Assembly: GCA_038503075.1 (NCBI GenBank)
Contig: JBCAML010000013.1
Span: 186,001-250,000, forward strand
Length of the DNA stretch: 64,000 nucleotides
Direction of reading: 5' to 3'
Source: Gyromitra esculenta
Lineage: Eukaryota; Ascomycota; Pezizomycetes; Pezizales; Discinaceae
Below are positions 50,674 to 61,469 of this stretch, piece after piece. The position numbers and the translations under genes were made by a program. Positions within the stretch are counted from its first letter, which is position 1. Each line of letters starts with the position of its first letter. A model generated the notes under the pieces. It had not been told where the DNA came from and searched no databases. It saw only the letters and a program-made list of their open reading frames with translations.

Positions 50674-51422
50674 GTTGAATGATTTGAGAGATCGTGCTCC
50701 AGGTGTGAGGAGCTGTACGGAGAGTTGGGGGCTCCGTGGGGGGAGGGTATTGAGGAAGTTGGAGTTGAAGTAGAAGCTGAGGCTCTGTTGAAACCCTTGG
50801 GATCATCTGGCACGGGTCGTGGAGGACTACAGACACGTGCAACGCTTCATCCCACAACTGGTCCTGATGAGGCCGATGCTTCCTATTAATACACTCCCAT
50901 TCTTGCGCCGTTCCCCCCGATAAATCCTCAAGTTTAGGGGAAAAAATAGCGCATATTATAAATGATGAGACAACCGAAACCTCTAGCTATGACATCAGAT
51001 CCCAGTTCGATATCTTCATGAGTTATCACTCGAGCTGGCGCTGGGACGAGCCTAGGTACATACAGTTATCTGATTTTGATTACTGTGCGTAAATGTTAGA
51101 AAATTGTTGCGCTGTCTATAAATATGGACGTATCATAGAAGTGGTTATAATTTCCCATAGATTGATTCAAATCAGAGAAGGGCTTTCGCTATAATTATAG
51201 AAGGCGCCTGTGGGAAATTAAATAGCCAGTTGTGTCCCAGCCTTAGTAGATTGCACATACATATCATAGGGATTGTTTGCTATTTATACGGACCTGCTAT
51301 TAACCTGGGCATCACTACCTAGAAATGATAGCGGCGCTCTTGTCTTCATGATTAGCTATCGAAATATAACTCAAATCTTCGGGAATCAATGGGAACGATT
51401 GTTGCTATAAAAAAAAAAACCT
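50674..51422. other. Intergenic spacer upstream of NTE1
   Basis: 749 bases containing the NTE1 promoter; AT-rich after 50930, nothing else recognised. Confidence 0.5.
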
Positions 51423-52037
51423 ATGATATACGTTGTTATTCACCTGCTTGTGGTTCCCCATTTCGTTCTCCCCCGTTTTCTGATTAAACCTTTTAATCTG
51501 GGTCTGCTTGAGCGCCTCCCGAATGAGCTATTTTTAGAAATAATGGAGTACCTCCCTCTAAGAAGCCTCGAGTCTCCGATTCAAACAAATCGCCATTTCG
51601 CACAACTCTCAACACCAGGTCTTCATCGTTTTGCGCTTGAATAGAAGTACATAAATTCTAATACGGGATGTTGGGCCGCGTCGAGGGGAAACTATCCTCC
51701 ATCTAAGTTTTTGATAGAAAATGGTGTTGATGTAAATACGAGTACTGTCGATCTAGACGAGGAAACCCCAATTCACCTCGCAGCTAAAGCTCATTGTCAT
51801 AATCCTATGGTTCTAGAATTTCCCCTAGATGCTGGTGATGAAATTGAAGGCTGAAACCTTCGCGGTCGGACTCTACTGCAGCTGCATTATGCGACGAAAG
51901 AAGGTGCTGCGATATTGCTGACTAGCTATAGGGTGCAAATTCTGAACCATATGACAAAGGGTTTCGCTCCACTCCATCTCATAGCTAGGTCAAGCGAAAA
52001 CATCCACCAGCTTGAAAATATTCTGCTCCTTAGTTGA
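51423..52037 (+). pseudogene. F-box/ankyrin-repeat protein remnant
   Basis: One continuous reading frame is interrupted by a TAG at 51642 and a TGA at 51852 and ends with TGA at 52035. It starts with an F-box, LERLPNELFLEIMEYLPLRS, followed after the first stop by ankyrin-like text: GCWAASRGNYPPSKFLIENG, DEETPIHLAAKAH, GRTLLQLHYATKEGAAILL and GFAPLHLIARS. Fungal F-box/ankyrin proteins are much longer. Both stops could come from single C-to-T changes (CAG to TAG, CGA to TGA), as repeat-induced point mutation or deamination would produce. Intact members likely act as substrate adaptors of SCF ubiquitin ligases; this copy should be inactive. Confidence 0.8.
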
Positions 52038-52400
52038 TGTCGAGATAATAGATGTTTTTTATTTTCTCAAACGTATTTTGAAACTAGTGATTGCGAATTT
52101 TTTTTAAGGTGATTGATATATTAAATAGCTATAAAAACACATATTTCCAGAATGAATACCCCAGATATTTCTAAAAACTTGATAGATCGCATTACCGAGT
52201 GATATTGTATGATCGTATGACTCCCTGTCTACCATTGAAAAGTGATGATTTCATAGTTTATTTCACTAACTTACTCTATCTATAATATCCCGTAATAGGT
52301 ATACTACATACGTGCTACCCTCGGCTTCTATTCGTTTATAGAAAAAATCACCTCAACAATTGCCTATTGCTATATGCTCCATGGCTTCCTACCCTAACCC
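52038..52400. other. Short AT-rich spacer
   Basis: 363 bases between the F-box/ankyrin remnant and the stop of the decarboxylase gene; no feature recognised. Confidence 0.5.
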
Positions 52401-54129
52401 TTATATACCTCTAACCTGAGTTTCTTTAGTTTCCCCAACATCAACCCCACGCCCCTCACCAGCACCCCTCACCTTCACCACCTTTTCCACAATAATCCGA
52501 AATGCCCTCTCTAACGTCTCTTTCTCTACCTTCGGGGTCGCACCAACGACACGGATCGCATACACGCCGTCCACGACCGTACTTGTAATAAATATCTTCC
52601 CCTCTTCATTTACTGCTTCATATACAGCCTTCGTGACTCTGTTCTGCACCTCCCTAGCTTCCTTCATCTCTCCCTCTCCGGGGTTGACCACAAATACCGT
52701 TAGCGCGAACGCCGGGGGCGCGATGATCGTGAATAGGTCTGGTCGGGACTTGATCAGCTCTGTGAAGTGAGCACCAATAGTGAGTGTGTTGCGGATGTGT
52801 TGGCGCAGGCCAAACACGCCGTAGGTTCGCATTACGAACCAGATCTTGAGGGCACGGAAGCGTCGGCCTAGTGGGATCTGCCAGTCGCGGTAGTCGGTCA
52901 CGAGGCCTGAAGCGGAGAAAGGATTACGGAGGTAGGAGGGTGTTATAGAGAGAGCATTATGTAGGTGCCGGCGTTCGCGGACGAAGAGACAGCTAGGATG
53001 TGTCAGTTACAAGGGGAAGCCAGAGGCTAAAGCGAAGTGGACAAACCTGCAGTCGAAGTTGGTCAATAGCCATTTGTGCATGTTCATATCAAAACTATCA
53101 AAATTCTCGAACCCGGCCGTTAGGTGCTGGAATTCTTCGCATATCAACGCCGCCCCCGCATACGCAGCATCAATGTGTACCCAAATTTCTGGGTACTCCT
53201 TCAACACCTCGATGATCTCTGCGAAATTATCAGTTGCACATGTTGCCGTGGTTCCCATTGTCAACGTAATATAAAATGGCTTGAGTCCTTGCGCTTGTAA
53301 TTCCTCTATTTTTGCCTTGAGCAACGGGCCAGTGAGAGAGTAGTTCGATGTTGGTGATCCGGAAACTTTAATGCTCCTATGTTTCACGCCAGCAATCTGA
53401 CAGCCCTTCTGTGTAGAGCTGTGAGCCTGATCTGAGAACAGTGCTACGAGCTTATGGCGGTTCGCATCGATAATTTCCTCGCGTTCCTCTTCAGATTTGG
53501 CATCGGCGGCGAGATGAGCGAGGTAGCGGTCACGAGCAGCCACGACAACGGTTACAACTGCTTCTGATGCAGACCCTTGAATGACGCCACCACCGCCATT
53601 TGGCGATGTTGAAAGGAAGCAAGGAGGGAGATTGAGGAGATTGCAGAGCCAGTCCAGGACGATTGTCTCGAGTTCTGTAGCCGCGGGGGAGCAGAGCCAA
53701 TTGAAATTGGCGGAAGTAAAGGCGGCAGAGTAGAGCTCACCGAGGATGCCGGGGTAAGATGAATTGGCGGGAAAGAAGGCGAGAAAGTTAGGGGATTGCC
53801 TGACAGAATTTTAGTTTTTGTGGAGGGCAATGGGGAGGGGAGAAGGATACCAATGGGTCAAACCAGGCATGATCTTGGACTCAATGTCGGCTTGGATCTC
53901 GGACCATGCCTCTCCAAGCTCTGGGGGTGCCTCGGGGAGGAGCTTCTTCAGATAGCCTGGCTCGACACCAGACAGGACTTTTCGGTCCTCGATAGTATCA
54001 TAGTAGCCAATAACTACGTAAGTTTTTAGTGCGTGTCCAAGTCTTCATACATTATCACTCAGGTCATCAGGGACACAAACTCTGATCTATTGCGGAATGC
54101 GCCGCTTCTCGAAATTGTGGAGAATCCAT
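52401..54129 (-). CDS. PLP-dependent aromatic-L-amino-acid decarboxylase (group II)
   Basis: Removes CO2 from an aromatic amino acid (tyrosine, tryptophan or DOPA) using pyridoxal phosphate. Four exons: 54129-54081, 54013-53851, 53799-53047 and 52992-52401, giving 518 residues, normal for the family. The N-terminus MDSPQFREAAHSAIDQI, restored by splicing, and YYDTIEDRKVLSGVEPGYL are typical of AADC. The PLP lysine is in MNMHKWLLTNFDC (near residue 314), the conserved aspartate in HIDAAYAG (near 285), and SDQAHSSTQK and LTMGTTATCATDNF are also present. The mobile catalytic loop is followed by LVTDYRDWQIPLGRRFRALKIW. Substrate choice cannot be read from sequence. The last intron lies inside the conserved DC-RERR region. 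No transporter or oxidase neighbour suggests a pathway. Confidence 0.95.
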
Positions 54130-55180
54130 AGTTGCAATTGTAGACCTGATGAGAACTGAAAAATAAGAAGAGGGTATGTATTTAGATGCTCAGAACACTA
54201 GTAATGCCCTCCATCTTAAGGAGAAGCTAGATGGGGGTTTAATGTCCTTCCATCTATGGCATTCTCGCCGAATTCTCGAAGTTTTCCTTCTTGGTTTAGA
54301 TTTTTCATGTGGAGCCAACCCACAAATGCAGTCAGCGGCAGATTTCATCCCGAATATTTTTTGCAAGGATTTATTCGCGTGGATCCTTTCGAAGCCTGGG
54401 GATTCCTTTTCCCCGATCAGAACGTTCCTAGATCCCATGGTTTTTGGTTTTTTTTCCCCCCCACGCCGTTGTTTCATCTGCTGGGAGCCTCAACATCTCG
54501 GCTTGGCTGCCGGATTCCGTCTGGCGAAAATAGGTTACAGACTTACACTATGACACCCGTCAGGACAAAGCCACAAAATACTTACAGCGGTTATGTGTTC
54601 TTCTCCCGCCCACCGGCTGTTGTGTTCAAGACCTGCCAATCGCACCCCGCCTTCCCTGCTGTCTGACCGCATGGTACATCTGCATCTGCAAAGCTTCCCT
54701 TGTCTGCGAGTACCCTCAGTCTATCGCTGTGTACGCCACCCCTGCCCAGCGAGCAGAGAGGTGATGTGAGGAATAAAGAGGGGGGCTGCGGGTGAGTGTC
54801 ATCGAGAGGAGGGGTAAGACGCCAGATGGGGGAAATATCATCATCATAGACACGGTCGAAGTTATCGCCGTGTACCCCAGCCAGCCACCAGAAAAGCTTC
54901 TCTCTGCCCAGTGCCCACGTTGAGGCCATAGAAGGAGAGCGGAGAGAATAAATAAATATAATCCCCTCCACCCCTGAGCGGCCCCTTCCTGCTTCTCTTC
55001 CCTTCTCTCTAGTAATCCGCTGCTCCTCGTTGCTCTCTATCGTTTCTCCTCTTTAGTCCTAGATAGGCCGCACTCTAGCGAGCTTGAACCTCAACCCCTT
55101 CACCGCTTGCTTCTCCAGTTTTTTCGTTCTTGACTCGCGATTCCCGTTGAAGCTACTTCCATCTCATCTCCACCGCCACA
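54130..55180. other. Intergenic region, divergent promoters of decarboxylase and DUF427 genes
   Basis: 1.05 kb. An AATAAATAAATATAAT stretch (54949-54964) and a pyrimidine-rich tract (54985-55140) precede the DUF427 start and look like its core promoter and leader. Open frames of 95-136 codons overlap on both strands at 54190-54970 and have no recognisable domain. Confidence 0.5.
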
Positions 55181-56005
55181 ATGCTGCCAAAAGCAACTGC
55201 TAAAATCAACGGCAAAGTCATCGCCGAGTCGGATGACTACACGACTGTGGAAGGAAATATCTATGTAAGCCATTCAGTTATTATCGCCTTACCTTTTTAC
55301 GACTGCTGCGAATTTCTCTCCGTTGATGTAGCTAATTAAGGCTTCTACAGTTTCCACCGTCGTAAGTACATGCATTTATATATGTATATCTTCGAGGACT
55401 CGTAATTGCATACTAATCCAGCAAACTTCAGCGCTATCGCCGCGGAATACCTCCAACCATCCGAAACACACACCATTTGTGGTTGGAAAGGGAAAGCTTC
55501 ATATTATGATGTTAAAGTTGATGGTAACCCACTTTTCTCAACATACTGCCCTTACCTTCCCCTCGGTCCGTCCCATACAATACCTAGTACTAATAACTTC
55601 TAGATGTAATAATCAAGGACGCCGCTTGGTACTATCCGGACCCCAAGGATAAGTTCAGGCAGTACAAGAATTATGTGGCGTTCTGTATGTATGCCCCGCT
55701 GATGCTTCATCTCAAGAGAGTCCCCTTTCGTTTGCGTTAGTATCCTCCTCTGCCACCTGCTTATGCCACCTCCTTTCTGCCCCCTTCCCTCCCCTATCAA
55801 TTGTGCAAATTCCTCTTTGTAGGGAATTCTCTCCCCAATTCCATAGTCCTCCTTTCTTCTCTAGTTCTTGAGTGTGAGCTGCGTTTATTGACTTTTACCC
55901 CCGCTGTGCTTTGGTAACGCTGGGTTTTCAGGAGCTGATTATTCCAATTGGGGCCTTGGGAGGACAGATAAAACAAAAGCTATTATCGAGTCGATACCGG
56001 AGTGA
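55181..56005 (+). CDS. DUF427 domain protein, 101 residues
   Basis: Small soluble protein of a widespread family of unknown function (DUF427, beta-rich single domain). Five exons: 55181-55264, 55351-55361, 55432-55523, 55604-55684 and 55968-56005, summing to 306 nt. Exon 2 has only 11 bases and encodes FPPS with the neighbouring base. Only this arrangement yields the family core: ATAKINGKVIAES, VEGNIYFPPSAIAAEYLQPS, CGWKGKASYYDV, KDAAWYYPDPKD and NYVAFYK. The last exon was chosen because it alone restores AFYKTK; acceptors nearer the donor give immediate stops or unrelated text. The family is usually 90-120 residues. The fourth intron is long (283 nt) compared with its neighbours. Confidence 0.88.
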
Positions 56006-59000
56006 TCCGAGAGCTTCGTTTTGTCAATGCCAGTGAGTTAGTTGAAAATTAGTCTCAGCAGACGTTTCGGGGATCGGGAGGATCAATAAGGCTTTCTTCA
56101 GCGCATTGAATAATTGATGGAGAGAAAAAGTCATTATCAGTAACGCGAGAAACGTGGTCAGTCATCCATGGAAATACTAGGGTGGGGTTATGTGGTTTTT
56201 TTGATTTTTTTTCCATACTGGGAAAGGGTTAGGTTTCGTGTTGTTATTCATAGCTCGGGAGGTGTTTTTCTTTAAATAAGATATCTTTTACGATTGGCTA
56301 GACTTCTTTTTGCATATTGTTCGAGCTTGGTTTTTTTTTTTTGGCCGACAGGGAGCTCTGTTATGTTGCGTATACAGGCAGATTTAGTCCTAGGCAGGCG
56401 AATTCGGATCAGAAATGAACAAGCCTTCAAGATGATATCTAGGATGAGATGACTTTCATAACCGGTGTCCCCTTTCTGTCTGATGATTCCCTATATGGTG
56501 TCATTCCCAGCAGGAGCTGAGGCAGCTGAGGCAGCTGTTCTCCAAGTTTCTGATGACCGGATGAGTGCATTTGCGATGCGATTCGTGAGTACAGAAAGTG
56601 AGGGTTTTTGGTGCTTGGAAGCACCAGAAATAGAATGGTTACGGCTGGCGGGAAACATGTCCGCTGGTGAGACACGCACAGCCTTCCAACGCCCAGTCCC
56701 ATCCTTCAGCCTTCAACCTCCAACCAGCATCACTCGTTTCGCTAATCGTATTCATTCTCCAGCAGTGATCCCAAAAACAATTCAACTAGAAACGTGGAAC
56801 TTTCAGTCGATATTTACTTGTGCTCTAGAATAAGTACCTGAAAACAAGGGTAAGGCTTTGGCCAACCAAATTTTGAAGTGCTGCGGGACGAATTAAAAAA
56901 CTTCGCCACCAAAAGGCATTTTCAGGTACTTATGCTAGAGCACGAGTAATTGTTAGTATCAGCGCTAATTGCTCAATTTGATTGATATTTCTACTTAGTC
57001 ACAGAAGCAGCTGGCGGGAGATTCAGAGAACCACTAATAACTCACTCTAGATGAAGAATATCCAGGTCTTATAGCCATAATTTAAACAAAAGGATGATAC
57101 ACCGGGTATCCATCCACAGGAACAACATTCTAACACTAAATTCATTGGAACTACACCCTCAAACAAGATAAAAGTTTTAATCACTCGCCCTGATAAATCC
57201 TATTCATGCATTAGAGCTATACCCAAAACCTAGTGGTATAAGCATGCTAGCATTAAACACAGGAAATGGGCTCTGCCATTCTTGCAGGACGATCATAAAC
57301 GCCATTCTTTAATAATTTACTCTTGTTTTTTTTCCTTCCTTTTTTCCTTTTTCAAATTGGTGGTTGGTTAACATTCAAACATAACTAACGGTGTTGGATC
57401 CCGAAATACAGATTCACTTCTATCCACAGCACGGAACAATGATAAACAAAGTCTTCAGAGCTGTCATCGATCATCGGGAACAGTCCGTCGATATTTTCCT
57501 CTACGCCTCCGCTCAGGACTGAGACTGTTTTATCCCGTCTTCCGTCGGTTCCTATGCATTAGAGATATTATCCGTCGCGGGCGCCGGGTATTCATTTCAG
57601 CATCACAAAATACTCCCAACATAACCAGTCACGACTTCGGCATTTACCCTCTATCGTATCCGCCTAATTTTTTTATCTTGTCTCCAAGTTTTTGCGAGTC
57701 ATTGAAGGTTTCGACTGCACTGACCCGTGGCTGTGGTTTAGATCTTCCGGATAGACGATATTTACTTGGCTAGAGATATTAAGAACTTCGGCCACCGTCG
57801 ACCAATTATTATAGTTGCACTCATATCCAAGAAAGAAACGGGATCGAATATCTAGGCCTTTGGATTACTTTCGATCAATCATGTCTACTAGTAAACCAGT
57901 CAAACCATTCTGTGAATGAACTAATATGCCAATTGCAACGCTTTTTTATTTCAGGCATACCAATCGCGAATTCCCCTTGTATATTTGGATTCGCTCGAAC
58001 TATTAGCTGATTCCAAAAGGTGTCTCATAGAAAGAATCTGAAGTTTTAGGCTATCCGATTCCTGTCTCCCATTGGTGGGAGTATACGTAACTATCAACCT
58101 CCTGAATTTGAAGATATTCTAGATATTCAAATATTTCTCCGTGGCGATATTGCTGACGTACGCGTACTAACTTGAGCGATCAGTCATCAGACATAAAATT
58201 ACCTTTAACTGTCGCATCGATCTTAACGAATAATTCATTGCCGAATTTACTTTTAAATGTTCATTTATAAAGCCTCTTCTCGAGTAGACATCTTATCTAT
58301 ACGGATTAATCCAGCTTAATCCCATCCGGGGTACATCCTAGCAAACAGCTTGGTAGTTCCTTTTTCATGATACAATCAGACAGATTATTATATAAATTCC
58401 ATACCTCCACCAGATTATTTCTTTAGTGTTAGAAAACAATTTGGCTAACTGATACATAGCTCTACCGAAACCTGCGAGTATTTGAGATCAAAAATCTCAC
58501 TCGGCCTCTCTCAATAGCCTACTAAAACCATTCAATTATCAATCTCTAGCTAAGATTTTATTCAAATTTCGATTAGAACGAACGACGAATAGGAAACCAG
58601 TAGTGTCCATATCAACATCAGTGATATTAACAAATCACAGATATCTATTTAAATACTAGAAACACATAATATTCGGTATGTATTACAGTAGAAAACTACA
58701 AAACGACCTCAATCGATTACCGCCTAAAACATACACTACAACACAAAGTATAACAAACACATCAAACGCCAAATCAAACGCCCCTTAGATATTCAAATTA
58801 AAAATACAAAACTACCACTACCTCCCTGCTCTCGCCAAATCAATAAATTAATCTTAAAGTAGGCCTAGCATTGAGAAAGTGGAATTAGGAACTATTTATG
58901 AATGTAATACATAACATAGCCCTATAATTCCACTGTCATCTTCAGACTCATGACCCTCCATAGATCCTACTTCCACGGCCTCTGCCCTCTATGCCTTTAC

Positions 59001-59164
59001 ATGTTCTATGGAACCCGCTTCCCGAGGAACAAGCCACTCGGCTTCAATATCCCTTCGAACTTCTATTCTAATCAAATATTAGATTTTAGTTACTTGGATA
59101 TAAGCTCCTCAAACACCGAACAAGCATAAGAGCCACACTCTTCTAAACATTTTAAGTTTTTCAA
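56006..59164. other. Intergenic region with a MITE-like element
   Basis: 3.2 kb, AT-rich from 57000. A 122-codon + frame (56465-56833) and an overlapping - frame have no recognisable domain; the + frame ends inside the inverted-repeat element. A minus-strand open stretch of about 50 codons at 57951-58110, closed by stops, may be a decayed exon of something unidentified. Confidence 0.45.
56814..56949. mobile_element. MITE-like short inverted-repeat element
   Basis: Two inverted arms of about 32 bases, 56814-56845 and 56919-56949, match at all but two or three positions (TTACT[T/C]GTGCTCTAG and ATAAGTACCTGAAAA are shared). They enclose a 73-bp core without coding potential. Total length about 136 bp. 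No convincing target-site duplication was found at the edges. A non-autonomous DNA transposon or a structured RNA hairpin are both possible. Confidence 0.65.
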
Positions 59165-59867
59165 TTAGCTCTCTTGGTACCTTAAAAGAAAGATGACGAT
59201 CATAAGTTTCTTACCTCTCCATTTAAACCACTTCCTTCTAAGCATCTTCTGATGAATCTTGCGTTGGAATTTCTTCCGAAATTCCCTGGCACATTCCTTC
59301 CAGCTCATCTCCGTACCGCCACCATTTCCTTCAATCCATTCCCTTTGCTCAGTGGTGAAGCGGGGTTGACCTAAACAGAATAGTAAGTTTCTTATCAATA
59401 TTACATCATTATCAGAGAAGAGCGAGCCACTTACTTTGTAGCTCCTTCCACATATTCTCGAGCGCCCTCCGGTGACATCTCCGGAACTTTCTCTCAAACT
59501 GCTCGGTGCACTCCTCCCAGCTCATCTTCCCCCGCTCCTCGCCCCCTCCATTCACCTTTAGCCATTTCTGTTCTTTGCAGGACAATGGCCGATGAACTAG
59601 TTTGATGGGGAATCTACTCCTGGTAGAGGCGGAGGCTAGAACGGGTGCTTCAGCAATCCATGTGGTATCCAAAGCCACTACAGAAGCAGCAGCAGTGATT
59701 TTGCCGGCCGAAGCCTGCCCGGAATTGTGCCGTGATTCTTTAGCAGTATCGGACTTTGGCTTCCGGGTCTGTTTGGGCTCCGATGCCGGTTGCATGCTCT
59801 GGCAGAAGAGCGAAATTAACCCGACCTCGAAGGGAGAGCAGGCTTCACTCGTCTCTTGATGGTCCAT
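59165..59867 (-). CDS. Small protein with two Myb/SANT-like modules
   Basis: Two exons, 59867-59435 and 59370-59165, give 212 residues. After an Ala/Ser-rich N-terminal half come two related modules of about 50 residues. Module 1 (exon 1) reads EQKWLKVNGGG, MSWEECTEQFERKF and ENMWKELQ. Module 2 (exon 2) reads EQREWIEGNGGG, MSWKECAREFRKKF and RRKWFKW. The spacing of Trp residues and the basic helix ends resemble Myb/SANT or trihelix DNA-binding folds, so a DNA-binding role is inferred. I do not recognise an orthologue. The intron separates the modules, as expected after a tandem exon duplication. The ATG at 59867 opens the frame; no upstream exon is needed. It stands alone in AT-rich surroundings and may be lineage-restricted. 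Confidence 0.6.
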
Positions 59868-60820
59868 TTCTTTTGGTAATGGCGTAGGAGTGAAAATTGA
59901 AGGACGGCAGCTAAAGGGGATGGAGATGGCTGTAGGTAAGGGTTGGGGATGGTCGTATATGAAAATGAGTGGGGCTTAACTTGGAATTTTAGAGAGTGGG
60001 GACTAGAAGACGAAAAAGGGAAGAGGAGAACTGTTCAGAGTACAGGTTGTATGCAATGCGTAGGGGGCTTGAAAGAACTTAGAGTATGTGCTACGTGGTG
60101 GAGTCATGCTTCACTCGGACATTTGACGGAGTTATATACTCGTGATTTCACTAGCTTCTAATCGGTCGACCCTAGTTGCACGCTTTCCACTCGAAAACTT
60201 AGTTGTCAGGCCTTACGGCAGAAATGACGATCCTCTCATAGAAAAAATAAATTCATGATATCAGACTAGCTTAAAATTTACGCTACTCTTCAAGACTCGG
60301 AGAAAAAATATGTAGTGCCAGTCGTTCTATTAAGCCCGCTGTGATACCGAGGAGAAGAAGATTCTAATATAACCCACCACCTGCGCTTAAATGCTCTCAC
60401 CACACATACACTAATAATATTAATATCAACAATATCCTCTGGTCTACTGGGCTAGCCAGTCGTCGTCACTCTCTCGGAGAAATAGTCAATCCAGCCCACA
60501 ATTAAATAATTGCTAGATATGAAGATGCCCGTCATTTGTTATGCTGCGATTGCGTACTGCAACCTTCATCTCAAGCACTATTGACCCAATTTTTTGTCGA
60601 AGGATAGCTATCCCAAGATTCTACTGTGTTGCCAAGAACGAGTGATAATTTGTGAAATTGACAATAGTAGCAATACCATATTTCCTCACAAAACAACGAG
60701 AAAAACAAGGGTGCTGAGGCTGCAGGAGAGAGCGATATGGCCAGTCTAAAAGCAAATCATCCTATATTATAGACCGGCTATTTACGTTATCTTCGGGGAA
60801 ATACGGTACTTACTGCATCT

Positions 60821-60866
60821 GTCTATTTATTCATTTATTTATTAGGCCTATTGGGAAGATATACTC
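60821..60866 (-). mobile_element. Possible retroposon tail relic (copy 4)
   Basis: The minus strand reads CCCAATAGGCCTAAT followed by AAATAAATGAATAAATA. The CCTAAT(A/G)AATAAA part agrees with the neighbouring copies, but the hairpin is not preserved. Confidence 0.35.
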
Positions 60867-60886
60867 ATTCACTAGCAACCAATAGT

Positions 60887-60969
60887 TCGTAGCTCCGAGT
60901 TTTGTTGTTGTTGTTGTTTATTCATTAGGTACATTCAACCCGAAGGTTATGGCACTCGTAGCTCCGAGT
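60887..60969 (-). mobile_element. 5'-truncated retroposon insertion with 14-bp target duplication (copy 2)
   Basis: The 55-bp insert at 60901-60955 lies between two exact copies of TCGTAGCTCCGAGT (60887-60900 and 60956-60969). On the minus strand the insert ends in GAATGTACCTAATGAATAAA plus a (CAA)n tail, and contains the stem AACC-TTCG-GGTT. Flanking duplication plus a simple 3' tail is the signature of target-primed reverse transcription (LINE or SINE). Confidence 0.75.
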
Positions 60970-60971
60970 GA

Positions 60972-61045
60972 TCCGATAGTTATTTATTATTTATTTATTC
61001 AACAGGTACATTCAACCTGTAGGTGATAGTACAAGCGTTCCGATA
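60972..61045 (-). mobile_element. Retroposon tail insertion (copy 3)
   Basis: The minus strand reads ACC-TACA-GGT, then TGAATGTACCTGTTGAATAAA, then a TAAATAATAAATAA tail. It is flanked by TCCGATA at 60972-60978 and 61039-61045, a plausible 7-bp target duplication. It starts three bases from the duplication of copy 2. Confidence 0.6.
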
Positions 61046-61469
61046 AGAGTATATATCGCTAGAGAAAATTTTTTGCCAACGAGTAAAAAATTTTGCCCCA
61101 ACTAGTCAACTTTATGGTCAAACCCAAAGATCAAACTTTCATACCCGAAGCTAGCTCATCACTACATGTAGTATACATAGTAATAAGCGGATCTGGGCCG
61201 CGGTATTCTAGCAATTATGTAAAAGCAATATTTGAAATGATTAGAACAAGAAAGCAGTTGCAAAGAATTAGATAAAAAAAATAAACTACAAGCGCGAGTG
61301 ATTTTTGTTTTTTTCTTTCTATTCCTGTTACTCATATTGTAGATGAGCTAAAGGAAATAATAACCCCCAACTGGCCAACCACATCCAAATAATCGTAAAT
61401 TGCGCGTCCAAAATTGTATCTGCGCTCTCGTGTGCGCGCGCCCTCTTGCCCCCCCAAAACGATCCAAAC

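Larger units (their letters stand above)
59868..61469. other. Intergenic region with retroposon tails
   Basis: 1.6 kb. It contains the promoter of the Myb/SANT-like gene, a cluster of short retroposon tails (60821-61045) and the 3' flank of the DUF6604-like gene. The 72-codon + frame at 59943-60161 has no recognisable feature. Confidence 0.45.

Noticed and set aside
57951..58110. About 50 open minus-strand codons (LIVTYTPTNGRQESD) in an AT-rich region
   Set aside because: Bounded by stops on both sides and matching nothing I recognise; too short to call a gene remnant.
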